Shown here piece after piece: positions 26,040 through 33,453 of a stretch of DNA of 64,000 bases. The position numbers were made by a program, and so were the translations under genes. The first letter of the stretch is position 1, and every line of letters begins with the position of its first letter. The notes under the pieces were generated by a model. The model was not told the DNA's origin and searched no databases. It saw nothing but the letters and a program-made list of their open reading frames with translations. The stretch lies in NCBI GenBank assembly GCA_000597885.1, contig CP004371.1:868001-932000 (forward strand), in the 5' to 3' direction. The stretch comes from Flammeovirgaceae bacterium 311. GTDB lineage: Bacteria > Bacteroidota > Bacteroidia > Cytophagales > Cyclobacteriaceae.

Positions 26040-26450
26040 TTATAACTGCAGGCGCAACAGGCGCATCTGCAGGTTTCCATTTTGCAATATCATCTCTTCG
26101 GGCCTTAACAGTTCTACTTTGTAATTGTCGCTGGTGGCATCATCATACATAATCTTAAGCTGGTTATTCTGTATGCGCCAGGAGCCTGTGTTATGAATAA
26201 CCTTATCTTCAAATTCCACAAAACCTCCGCTGCTCAAAAACTGAAAAACCACTGCACCGTATTCATCTGTCAGGTCTTTATCAGTAGCCAGATCCCTGGC
26301 TTCGGCTACCACCCACTGGTACCTAAGCACATCGTAGGAAACATTATTTACCAGGTTACTTGCCCGAGCCTTGTTCTCATCCAGTAAAGAAACAAAACCA
26401 AAGAACAGGGATGCTAGCAGCAAAAGGTATAAAATGTTGTTTCTGGCCAT
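26040..26450 (-). CDS. Secreted or anchored small protein, lipocalin-like
   Basis: The 136-residue product has an N-terminal hydrophobic segment (residues 5-22) that may be a signal anchor. The rest alternates beta strands (YQWVVAEARDL, AVVFQFLSSGGFVEFEDKVIHNTGSWRIQNNQLKIMY). The W-x-(V) opening, the FQFLSSGGF segment and the GSWRI...LKI pattern resemble lipocalin-like domains common in Bacteroidetes, where they bind small hydrophobic molecules, but this is weak evidence. There is no lipobox. It stands alone between pckA and the DUF4382 gene. Confidence 0.6.
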   Translation of the reverse strand: MARNNILYLLLLASLFFGFVSLLDENKARASNLVNNVSYDVLRYQWVVAEARDLATDKDLTDEYGAVVFQFLSSGGFVEFEDKVIHNTGSWRIQNNQLKIMYDDATSDNYKVELLRPEEMILQNGNLQMRLLRLQL

Positions 26451-26598
26451 ACGCTAAATCAGTTTAAGATTTAATCTTTTAGTGAATAAATTCAGGATGA
26501 GAACCAGACGCTTTGCAGGGAAGACGATAAGATTAGTAAAAGGGTTGAAAGGCACCGGTAAAAATTTATACCAGTACCTCTCGCTTCACCATCAACCC

Positions 26599-27489
26599 TT
26601 AAAAGGTTAGAACTATTTCACTGTTCTGAAGACTGCTCACTTCAACATCATCCAAATTTGCCACCACGTTCAGGAAATTACCTTCTGCATCCTGTGCTGA
26701 GATGATAATATCGTATTTGCCTGGTGCCAGAAATGCCAGGTTAAAACTTCCGTCGGCGTGCACGCGGGTACTGCTTACTGCACCTGGAAACTGAATCTGC
26801 CCCTCTTCTGGTAGTTTTGCTTCTTCTTCTGTATAGGTTTCGTTGGCATAGGCGTAGGCAACATACTGCTCTCCCTCTCTGATATTTTGCAATGTTCCCT
26901 CAATACTTCCCGCCTGATCGTTCACCACCAACCTGATCACAGGCTTCAGGATCCATTTGCCAGACTCACCAGACTGTACAACTGATTTGCGTACATCGAA
27001 ATCTGCAGTGATGAAAACTGTTCCATTCATGGGTACTGCAAAAGATCCTTTCGCCTTGTAGCCACTCTGGGTACCACTGGGTACATAGAGAGGCGCTGTG
27101 GTGCCGTCGATAAAGGCTATGTAGGTTTTAAGATCAGTTTCTCTGTCTGCCTTACCGCCATTAGAGGCAGCATCTAGTACAAAGCGCAGCTCGCTGTACT
27201 CCCCTGCTTCTACAATAAAATCACCAAGCAGCTCTGTTTTTCCTTCGGTAAGCTCCAGCAGATTAATGGTTTTAGGTCCCTGAAAACTTTTAAATTCATG
27301 CCATTTACCATTGTGCCGGTATTCTACATGATCAACGGTAATGTACACACCGGCAATATTACCGGCATCTGTGGGTGCATCCGTAATACGAAGGCTTAAA
27401 GTACCTGTTCCGTTAACATCCTGGTCAGGATTACAGGCGGTAAAAGCAAGTGTTGATACACACATGCTGTAGAGGAATAGTCTTTTCAT
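26599..27489 (-). CDS. DUF4382 domain lipoprotein
   Basis: From ATG 27489 (or the adjacent 27492) the product is about 296 residues with a lipobox (AFTAC, Cys19). The DUF4382 domain follows (LSLRITDAPTDAGNIAGVYITVDHVE, then TINLLELTEGKTELLGDFIVEAGEYSELRFVLD). A C-terminal carboxypeptidase-regulatory-like beta domain follows at about residues 200-296 (GTLQNIREGEQYVAYAYAN to ADGSFNLAFLAPGKYDIIISA). The function of the family is unknown; its members are cell-surface or periplasmic lipoproteins. It lies directly downstream of the candidate dual-membrane anti-sigma gene, behind a promoter-like motif shared with the sigma operon. Confidence 0.82.
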   Translation of the reverse strand: MKRLFLYSMCVSTLAFTACNPDQDVNGTGTLSLRITDAPTDAGNIAGVYITVDHVEYRHNGKWHEFKSFQGPKTINLLELTEGKTELLGDFIVEAGEYSELRFVLDAASNGGKADRETDLKTYIAFIDGTTAPLYVPSGTQSGYKAKGSFAVPMNGTVFITADFDVRKSVVQSGESGKWILKPVIRLVVNDQAGSIEGTLQNIREGEQYVAYAYANETYTEEEAKLPEEGQIQFPGAVSSTRVHADGSFNLAFLAPGKYDIIISAQDAEGNFLNVVANLDDVEVSSLQNSEIVLTF

Positions 27490-27519
27490 CATACATTTCA
27501 GATTTAACACTGAGCATAA

Positions 27520-27548
27520 GACGAAAAACCCCTTCCATTTAGTTGGAA
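27520..27548 (-). promoter_or_regulatory. Candidate ECF promoter P2 before the DUF4382 gene
   Basis: Read on the minus strand, TTCCAAC (27548-27542) is followed after 18 bp by CGTCTT, whose CGTC occupies 27523-27520. The same two blocks with a 17-bp spacer precede the sigma operon. The -35-like block lies partly in the first arm of the terminator hairpin, so part of the match could be coincidental. The start codon is about 30 bp downstream. Confidence 0.45.
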
Positions 27549-27554
27549 GGGGTT
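27524..27554 (-). terminator. Terminator of the sigma/anti-sigma operon
   Basis: On the minus strand AACCCCTTCCA and TGGAAGGGGTT arms are followed by five Ts. It lies 8 bp past the stop codon of the anti-sigma-like gene. Confidence 0.85.
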
Positions 27555-27561
27555 AAGTATT

Positions 27562-29283
27562 CTATAATTCGTACTTAAATCCAATGACAAAATCCAAATA
27601 GGTGCTGTGGGTTTGCCGGAACTTTGCGGGGATTTCCGGGCTGCCTGCATAAATATTCATGATATCCAGCTGGCCCCGGATCCCGTAATTCAGCCACAAT
27701 CTCCTGCTAAGAGGAAAATTGTATTCATAACCCATAATTAAAGCTGCAGCAGTTTTTTTATACTCATCACTGATGCTGGATTCACCGGCCGGACCCTTCA
27801 TACTTGCCCCGTGTAGCCAGCCACCAGATACACCTGCCAGAAAACGGGTGTGCGGGCGCCGTAATAGGGCTCTGCCTCTTGGATTATAAGCTGCTAAAAC
27901 GCTAAGGTTGCTGTAGATTAACTTTGTATCAGTTGTTCCATACATTCCATCCTGATATTCATCGTAGCGCTGACCGGCTTCACTATAAAGCGTAAGGTCG
28001 GTTAGTAGTGCCAGTTTTGGGCTTAGCCCTTTTTCGGCCTGCAGGAAAAAGCTTTTCCGATAAGCTGGCAAAGAAGTAGTGAGGGAGCTTTTATCCATGG
28101 CACTGAGAGTCTTCTGGTTCATCAGCCAGGACATTCTGCCGGAAAGGCCTGCTCCTGCCCGCCAGCCACCGGCAAACTTTTGCTTATCAGCCACCGGCAC
28201 AACAGTTTCTTCTGTTTCTACAGCAGCAACATTGGCATCTACCAAACCTTCCTCTAAAATAAGCTCGGCGGGGATGCCAGTTAAGGTTTCATACAGCTGA
28301 TGCTGCTTTGTTGTGATCAGTGTACCTTCTTCTGAGCCAGATGCAGGTGCCACTGCATGGGCTAAACCATTTTTTGCAGAATTGTTGCCAGTATATGCAT
28401 TTTCGGCTGCTCTGCCTGAACCATTCTCTGCTGTTGTTGCAGTAGCAGCCCCTGTAGCTCCACCCCGATTAAGCTCATTACTGCCTGTGTTCCGGGCTGC
28501 TGCTCCTGATGGATACCTGCCAGCCATTGTTGCTGGTTTGCTTTTTGATTTTGGTACAGCATTGGCTGTAGCAGCATCAGCAGCATTGCTTTTGCCGGCA
28601 ATGTTCTCTGCCAGAATACCGTCTGTAACTGTTTTTGCAGAAGCCTCTGCTGCTTTACCACCAGCCTTGTTCTTTCCAGGAGCCGCAGCTGTTATGCCTC
28701 CATTTCTGTGGTCTGTGGGCGCCGGTGCTGTTATACGCCCTGCCCCCTGCTCTACAGCAGAAGCATCTGCTCCAGCACCACCGGCTTCATTCTCTGAATT
28801 AAAAGCATCGGCAGTTGCACCACCTGCTCCATTATCTATTCCAGAAGCCTCTAAACCTGCACTGTTTTGGCCAGTGCGCTCTCCTGTTGGCAACGTATTT
28901 TCTATTGATTTCCCAGAAGCATTTGTATAAGGTGCATCGGCGGGAGCACTTGCACTGGTCTGCTGCTGTTCTGCTAACTGAGGAACCTTGTCGGTATGCT
29001 GTAACTGTAGAAACAGCGGTATCATAACAACAACGGCAGCCATTGCTCCTGTTACTGCTTTCCCTGCTTTCTCCCACCAGAGCAGCTGATCATGTCGCTG
29101 CAGGCGGTTATCGATCGATGTCCACAGATTATCCAGTTCAAGGTCCTGTTCAATGCCAGACCATGAATTTTCCAGGTCCAGGCTTTCGGAAATATGCTGC
29201 CAGGCCGCCTCGGGAGGCTGTTGAGAGTTATCCTCAATTTTAGCTTTTAGCCAATCGTTTATATTGTCGTCAGGCTTTTCCAC
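27562..29283 (-). CDS. Candidate dual-membrane-spanning anti-sigma factor with outer-membrane barrel
   Basis: The 573-residue product has four parts. Residues 1-72 are a charged, Trp-containing cytosolic segment with repeated W-x2-I patterns (AAWQHISESL, NLWTSIDNRL). Residues about 74-94 form one membrane helix. Residues about 105-335 are a low-complexity Ala/Gly/Asn-rich linker. Residues about 365-573 alternate amphipathic beta strands and end FVIGFKYEL, like an outer-membrane barrel. This matches the dual-membrane anti-sigma (Dma) architecture I recall from Bacteroides thetaiotaomicron. It begins with GTG directly after the TAA of the ECF sigma gene, in the same frame. I infer that it binds that sigma factor and senses the outer membrane. 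Confidence 0.7.
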   Translation of the reverse strand: MEKPDDNINDWLKAKIEDNSQQPPEAAWQHISESLDLENSWSGIEQDLELDNLWTSIDNRLQRHDQLLWWEKAGKAVTGAMAAVVVMIPLFLQLQHTDKVPQLAEQQQTSASAPADAPYTNASGKSIENTLPTGERTGQNSAGLEASGIDNGAGGATADAFNSENEAGGAGADASAVEQGAGRITAPAPTDHRNGGITAAAPGKNKAGGKAAEASAKTVTDGILAENIAGKSNAADAATANAVPKSKSKPATMAGRYPSGAAARNTGSNELNRGGATGAATATTAENGSGRAAENAYTGNNSAKNGLAHAVAPASGSEEGTLITTKQHQLYETLTGIPAELILEEGLVDANVAAVETEETVVPVADKQKFAGGWRAGAGLSGRMSWLMNQKTLSAMDKSSLTTSLPAYRKSFFLQAEKGLSPKLALLTDLTLYSEAGQRYDEYQDGMYGTTDTKLIYSNLSVLAAYNPRGRALLRRPHTRFLAGVSGGWLHGASMKGPAGESSISDEYKKTAAALIMGYEYNFPLSRRLWLNYGIRGQLDIMNIYAGSPEIPAKFRQTHSTYLDFVIGFKYEL

Positions 29284-29832
29284 TTATCCTGCCATTCCGG
29301 TTAAATATCCCTGTAATATACTTTTCGCCCTGCTGTACTGCGATTTTGATGTTCCCTCGCTGATGGAGAGGCGGTCTGCTATTTCTTTATGTGTATATCC
29401 CTCTATGGCATAGAGGTTAAAAATAATACGGGCTCCTTCAGGCAACTTGCGCAAAAAGTAAAGAATTTCCTCAACGTTAATGGCTTTGTTAATACTGTCG
29501 TCGGATAAGCGCTCGCTGTGTGCTTCTTCCAGCTCTATAAAATTATTGAGCTTGCGACTCTGCCTGAAATAATCAATGGCAGTATTTGTAACTACGCGTC
29601 TTATCCAACCTTCCAGTGAATTACCTTTTTCAAAGGTACTGATCTTCAAAAACACCTTTACAAAGCTGTCCTGGAGGATGTCCTGGGCCATATCTTTGTC
29701 CCGGGCATAGCCCTGACAAATGGCATACATTTTACGGGAGTATTTCCGGTAAAGCTGTTCCTGGTACTTGCGGTCCTTTTCTAAACATCCTTTCAGAAGT
29801 TCTTCGTCGGAAAGTGTCTGAAGATACTCCAT
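29284..29832 (-). CDS. ECF-type RNA polymerase sigma factor
   Basis: This 182-residue sigma-70 family protein has region 2 at about residues 25-95 (DMAQDILQDSFVKVFLKI, then LEGWIRRVVTNTAIDYFRQ). Region 4 is at about 127-175 (LPEGARIIFNLYAIEGYTHKEIADRLSISEGTSKSQYSRAK). There is no region 3, as expected for group 4 (ECF) factors. It lies 3 bp after a lipoprotein gene and directly before the anti-sigma-like gene, so all three are co-transcribed. A candidate autoregulated promoter lies upstream of the operon. Confidence 0.93.
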   Translation of the reverse strand: MEYLQTLSDEELLKGCLEKDRKYQEQLYRKYSRKMYAICQGYARDKDMAQDILQDSFVKVFLKISTFEKGNSLEGWIRRVVTNTAIDYFRQSRKLNNFIELEEAHSERLSDDSINKAINVEEILYFLRKLPEGARIIFNLYAIEGYTHKEIADRLSISEGTSKSQYSRAKSILQGYLTGMAG

Positions 29833-29835
29833 AGG

Positions 29836-30567
29836 TTATTCAAAAAACAGGTTTGCCGATCGTTCAATGCGGTTTGCCAGCAGATTATAAATGTGGTCGT
29901 TTTGTTTCTTTGAAATCACCAGTGTAGGCACGCCATTTACCAGACTGGGTTTGGCACTTTGCAGCATCCTGGGGTTGATCAGGTCCATCCATTGCTGTGC
30001 ATCAAATTTAAGCCTGGCCTGGCGGGTACCATTATCCTTTACTACCACCTGCTGGTTGCCAGCAACTGTTTTCGCCGTATACCTGAACTCATCTACAGAT
30101 GTATACACAAACAGAAAGGGCACTTTCACACCATGCACATTTTTATAATCGCCCCATATTTCCACTCCGCCCACCACTGCGGCACGGTTTTTAATATCGC
30201 CACCCAAATTTGCCTCTCTACCTGCCGGAAGACCCATTTTTATTTCGATACGGCTGTAGATGCCCTGCGGCATTTCAAACTGCATCACCCTACCTGCTTT
30301 GTCTTTACTAAAGCTTACTTTTAGAGAATCGGGAAAATCTTTTGTGAAAAAGTAATTTTCGCCACTCTCCCGGTAACCATCAAAGACCACCTCTTTTAGC
30401 AGCAGACTGGCGCCGGTTACCTGCAGCGGGAGTTCATTCTGCTGATCGTTATTAACATCCAGCTCCATCAGCAGCTCGGCTGTTACAGGACTAGTAAGTT
30501 CATCCTTGCCACAGGATAGCAGGGAGATGAGAACGAACAAACACAAATAAAATCTTTTCTTAATCAT
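29836..30567 (-). CDS. Lipoprotein of unknown function, first gene of the sigma operon
   Basis: This 243-residue protein has a clear lipobox (SLLSC, Cys19). The rest is beta-rich, with a short SLLLKEVVFDGYRESGENYFF segment and later VEIWGDYKNVHGVKVPFLFVY. The order of elements (an ITGASLLLKEV-like strand, then KVSFSKDKAGRVMQFEMPQGIYSRIEIKMGL) loosely recalls DUF4382 and related lipoproteins, but I cannot assign a family. Being first in the ECF operon suggests a role in sensing or responding to the envelope state. It is separated from the sigma gene by 3 bp. Confidence 0.72.
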   Translation of the reverse strand: MIKKRFYLCLFVLISLLSCGKDELTSPVTAELLMELDVNNDQQNELPLQVTGASLLLKEVVFDGYRESGENYFFTKDFPDSLKVSFSKDKAGRVMQFEMPQGIYSRIEIKMGLPAGREANLGGDIKNRAAVVGGVEIWGDYKNVHGVKVPFLFVYTSVDEFRYTAKTVAGNQQVVVKDNGTRQARLKFDAQQWMDLINPRMLQSAKPSLVNGVPTLVISKKQNDHIYNLLANRIERSANLFFE

Positions 30568-30590
30568 GGAGAGTTTAAGCCTTCTTTGTT

Positions 30591-30622
30591 CAAAGACGAA
30601 TATGAAGCTAATCTCGTTGGAA
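30591..30622 (-). promoter_or_regulatory. Candidate ECF promoter P1 before the sigma operon
   Basis: Read on the minus strand, TTCCAAC (30622-30616) is followed after 17 bp by CGTCTTTG (30598-30591). AAC and CGTC at this spacing are the typical -35 and -10 cores of ECF promoters. The start would be about 20 bp before the ATG at 30567. The same blocks occur as P2 at 27520-27548. Confidence 0.5.
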
Positions 30623-30663
30623 CATTATCGCTAGTATATGTATGAAAATATTAGTTTTAAGAC

Positions 30664-31380
30664 ATGAAAGTACCACAAGCACTCCCCGATAAAGCACTTG
30701 CATGGCAGCAGGCACTTCCTAAATTACAAAAACTTGCAAAACCACCCGTGCAACTAGGGCCCGACCAGCACCTGCTCTGGATTGATCTCTCTGCCGGGAA
30801 CACTTTTCTGGCTCAGCTGGATGTGGCTGATACGGCTGCTACGGATGCATACATTCAGCAGGAGCTAAAGCAAAAAAATGCGGCTGGAGCCATTGGTGGT
30901 TACCTGGAAAACAGGCTGCTTTACCTGCGCAGCAATGTTTTTGCAGCAGATGAACATCGTACACTGCATATTGGTATGGATATCTGGCTACCGGCGGGAG
31001 TGCCCCTTTTTGCAGTACTGCCCGGCAGTGTGCACAGTTATGCTGATAATGACAACTTTGGTGATTATGGCCCTACCATAATCCTGGAGCACCAGTTGGA
31101 GGATATACAGTTTTACACCCTCTACGGCCACCTCAGCCGCACTTCTCTAGCTTCTTTATACGAGGGTAAAACCTTTGCTGCCGGGGAGCCTATTGCTACG
31201 CTTGGTACAGAAGCAGAAAACGGAAACTGGCCGCCACACCTGCATTTTCAGATTATACTGGATATGCAGGGGCGCAGGGGCGATTTCCCTGGAGTGGCAG
31301 CACCTTCTCAAAAGGAGTACTACCAGCAGCTCTGCCCCAACCCAAATGATTTGTTAAAATTTCGTACGGAAGATCATTAA
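30664..31380 (+). CDS. M23 family peptidase, cytosolic or non-classically exported
   Basis: This 238-residue protein carries a LytM/M23 fold: HIGMD (H-x3-D zinc ligands) and HLHFQ (H-x-H), joined by the strand-rich GVPLFAVLPGSVHSYADNDNFGDYGPTIILEHQ segment. Such domains cut peptidoglycan peptide bridges. It has no signal peptide or membrane helix, which is unusual for a wall hydrolase. It may be a metalloprotein with another role, or part of the family often joined to aminotransferases in Bacteroidetes. Its stop overlaps the stop of the nucleoside transporter on the other strand (TTAA). Confidence 0.8.
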   Translation: MKVPQALPDKALAWQQALPKLQKLAKPPVQLGPDQHLLWIDLSAGNTFLAQLDVADTAATDAYIQQELKQKNAAGAIGGYLENRLLYLRSNVFAADEHRTLHIGMDIWLPAGVPLFAVLPGSVHSYADNDNFGDYGPTIILEHQLEDIQFYTLYGHLSRTSLASLYEGKTFAAGEPIATLGTEAENGNWPPHLHFQIILDMQGRRGDFPGVAAPSQKEYYQQLCPNPNDLLKFRTEDH

Positions 31381-32681
31381 ACCATCAGGGCGCCTGCTAT
31401 AGTTGCCGTCATCATACAGGCAATGGTGGCGGCCAGCAGTGCCCGCATGCCCAGGCGGCTAAGTTCGCCCTGCTGATTAGGCGCCATGCCACCAATACCA
31501 CCAATCTGAATGGCAATGGAGCTGAAATTAGAAAAGCCACAAAGGGCATAGGTAGCAATGATGATGGATTTTGGGCTTAAACCTGCGCCAGCTTTTATAT
31601 CTGCCAGGCTGCTGTAAGCTACAAATTCGTTGATAACTGTTTTCTGGCCCAGTAAACTGCCTACCAGTAGCGTCTCTGACCATTCTACACCCATTATCCA
31701 TGTAAATACTCTGAATACCTGCCCCAGCAGATATTCAAGTGTTAAACCACTAAAAGCACCATTGGTGCTTTCCCTGATGGCCTCATTGATTGTAAGCCCT
31801 CCCAGCGGAATCTGGCCCAGTACACCTGCAAAGAAGCCATTCAAGGCATAAATCACTGCAATAAAGGCAAGCAGCATACCTCCCACATTGAGGGCAAGCT
31901 TCAGGCCTTCTGCAGCACCACGAGAGAGCGCATCAATCAGGTTTACCCCCAGGCTTTCAGAGTTAACTTTTAATTCACGGTCTATTTGTTCGGGGTGCTG
32001 CTCCGGAACTATAATTTTAGAGATTACAATGGCTGCCGGTGCATTCATAATAGAGGCGCTTAGCAGATAGGTGGCAAAACGGGTTCTTTCTGCAATGTCA
32101 TCGCCGCCCAGAAAGGCCACATAGCCAGCCAGTACTCCACCGGCAATGGTAGCCATACCGCCCGTCATGAGGCACATAAGTTCGGAGCGGGTCATGCGGG
32201 GCACAAATGGGCGCACCAGCAGCGGCGCTTCTGTTTGCCCCAGGAATATATTACCCGCTGCCGAAAGGCTTTCTGCCCCGCTTAAACGCATGGTGCGGGC
32301 CATGATCCAGGCTATACCAAAAACAATTTTCTGAAGGATGCCCAGGTAATACAAACCTGCTGTAACAGTAGAGAAGAAAATAATAGTGGGCAATACCTTG
32401 AAGGCAAAAATAAAGCCCCAGTTACCGGAGGCATCTACGAGGTTTCCGAATATAAAGCGGGCACCATCATCACTAAATCCCAGAAAGATTACAAAGGCTT
32501 CGCTTAACTTACCAAAGGCCCTGGCAACAACATCAACCTGGGTAATAAGAACGCCAAAGGTAATCTGAAGCAACAGGCCTATGCCTACCAAACGCCAGTC
32601 TATGGCACTTTTTTTACTGGAAAACAGATAGGCAAACCCTACCAATGCAATAATTCCTAATAAGGCTCTTATTATATCCAC
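31377..32681 (-). CDS. CNT/NupC family concentrative nucleoside transporter
   Basis: This 434-residue inner-membrane protein has three N-terminal helices, then the CNT core with the signature SAAGNIFLGQTEAPLLVRPF. The gate-like GGMATIAGGVLAGYVAFLG and the GQKTVINEFVAYSSL segments follow. These transporters import nucleosides with Na+ or H+. The length is normal. A -7 box (TATTTTTG) lies about 20 bp upstream of the ATG. It is convergent with the M23 gene. Confidence 0.92.
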   Translation of the reverse strand: MDIIRALLGIIALVGFAYLFSSKKSAIDWRLVGIGLLLQITFGVLITQVDVVARAFGKLSEAFVIFLGFSDDGARFIFGNLVDASGNWGFIFAFKVLPTIIFFSTVTAGLYYLGILQKIVFGIAWIMARTMRLSGAESLSAAGNIFLGQTEAPLLVRPFVPRMTRSELMCLMTGGMATIAGGVLAGYVAFLGGDDIAERTRFATYLLSASIMNAPAAIVISKIIVPEQHPEQIDRELKVNSESLGVNLIDALSRGAAEGLKLALNVGGMLLAFIAVIYALNGFFAGVLGQIPLGGLTINEAIRESTNGAFSGLTLEYLLGQVFRVFTWIMGVEWSETLLVGSLLGQKTVINEFVAYSSLADIKAGAGLSPKSIIIATYALCGFSNFSSIAIQIGGIGGMAPNQQGELSRLGMRALLAATIACMMTATIAGALMV

Positions 32682-32701
32682 TATTGAAAATTTGACGCTG
32701 C

Positions 32702-32709
32702 CAAAAATA
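32702..32709 (-). promoter_or_regulatory. -7 box of the nucleoside transporter gene
   Basis: The minus strand reads TATTTTTG, matching TAnnTTTG, 20 bp before the ATG at 32681. No TTG -33 element was found at the expected place. Confidence 0.4.
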
Positions 32710-32775
32710 GAGGAATTAGGAAAGAAAAAAAATTCTTGGTAGCCAGGCAGCCCTTTAAAATCCCCTGATTAATAA

Positions 32776-32808
32776 AGAAAAAACCTTATCCAGCTAAGGA
32801 TAAGGTTT
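32776..32808 (-). terminator. Terminator of the bifunctional nuclease gene
   Basis: AAACCTTATCC and GGATAAGGTTT arms around a 6-nt loop are followed by a T run on the minus strand. It lies 20 bp after the stop codon at 32829. Confidence 0.9.
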
Positions 32809-32828
32809 AAGTACAGGAAAAAAACCGT

Positions 32829-33446
32829 TTAATTTCGGCGGTTCATTTCATCGCGAATTTTTGCGGCACGCTCGTAATCTTCTTTTTGCAGTGCCTCTTC
32901 CAGCATTTTGCTTAGCTTATCGCTTGAGAGATCTTTGAGCTGTTCCGTAAAGGGTTTGCTGCTGCCTTTTTTTGCACTTTCGCGTTTGCTGCTGCTGGTG
33001 CGTGTGGTTTTATCATCTTCCTCCTCTTCAGGATCTTCAGATAGCACAATACCAGCCTCAGACATAACACTCTCAAAAGTATAGATAGGCACATTAAAGC
33101 GCAGCCCAATGGCTATGGCATCAGATGGACGTGCATCTACCTCGATATGCTTGGAGCCGTTGCTGCATACAATCTTGGCAAAGAAAACACCTTCCTTCAG
33201 GTCGGATATCACAATTTCCTCTACCTCAAAATCAAAGCTCTGGGCAAAAGATTTAAAAAGGTCGTGCGTCATAGGCCTGTTAGGAATAATTTTCTCGATC
33301 TCTATGGCAATTGCCTGAGCCTCGAACATTCCTATGATGATGGGTAATCTGCGCTTACCATGCGCTTCTCCCAAAACCAGCGCAAATGATCCCGACTGGG
33401 ATTGGCTGGATGACAGACCTAGTATTTCTAATTTAATCTTCTCCAC
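32829..33446 (-). CDS. Bifunctional nuclease (BFN) family protein with C-terminal UVR motif
   Basis: This 205-residue protein has a BFN domain (residues 1-135, including GEAHGKRRLPIIIGMFEAQAIAIEIE and ARPSDAIAIGLRFNVPIYTFESVM). The domain is described in plants as an RNase/DNase and is widespread in bacteria. A Lys/Ser-rich linker follows. The C-terminal LEEALQKEDYERAAKIRDEMNR is a UvrB/UvrC (UVR) motif. This BFN-UVR pairing is typical of Bacteroidetes. It is 8 bp after etfA on the same strand, so it probably belongs to the etf transcript. The natural substrate is uncertain. Confidence 0.88.
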   Translation of the reverse strand: MEKIKLEILGLSSSQSQSGSFALVLGEAHGKRRLPIIIGMFEAQAIAIEIEKIIPNRPMTHDLFKSFAQSFDFEVEEIVISDLKEGVFFAKIVCSNGSKHIEVDARPSDAIAIGLRFNVPIYTFESVMSEAGIVLSEDPEEEEDDKTTRTSSSKRESAKKGSSKPFTEQLKDLSSDKLSKMLEEALQKEDYERAAKIRDEMNRRN

Positions 33447-33453
33447 TGTTTGC

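Noticed and set aside
28079-28930. Long plus-strand frames opposite the anti-sigma gene
   Set aside because: They are antisense shadows of the GC-rich repetitive linker; their Ala/Pro-rich translations resemble no protein.
27562-29283. Collagen-like or adhesin reading of the Ala/Gly-rich linker
   Set aside because: No Gly-X-Y periodicity is present. The segment lies between a membrane helix and a barrel-like domain, which fits a flexible periplasmic linker better.
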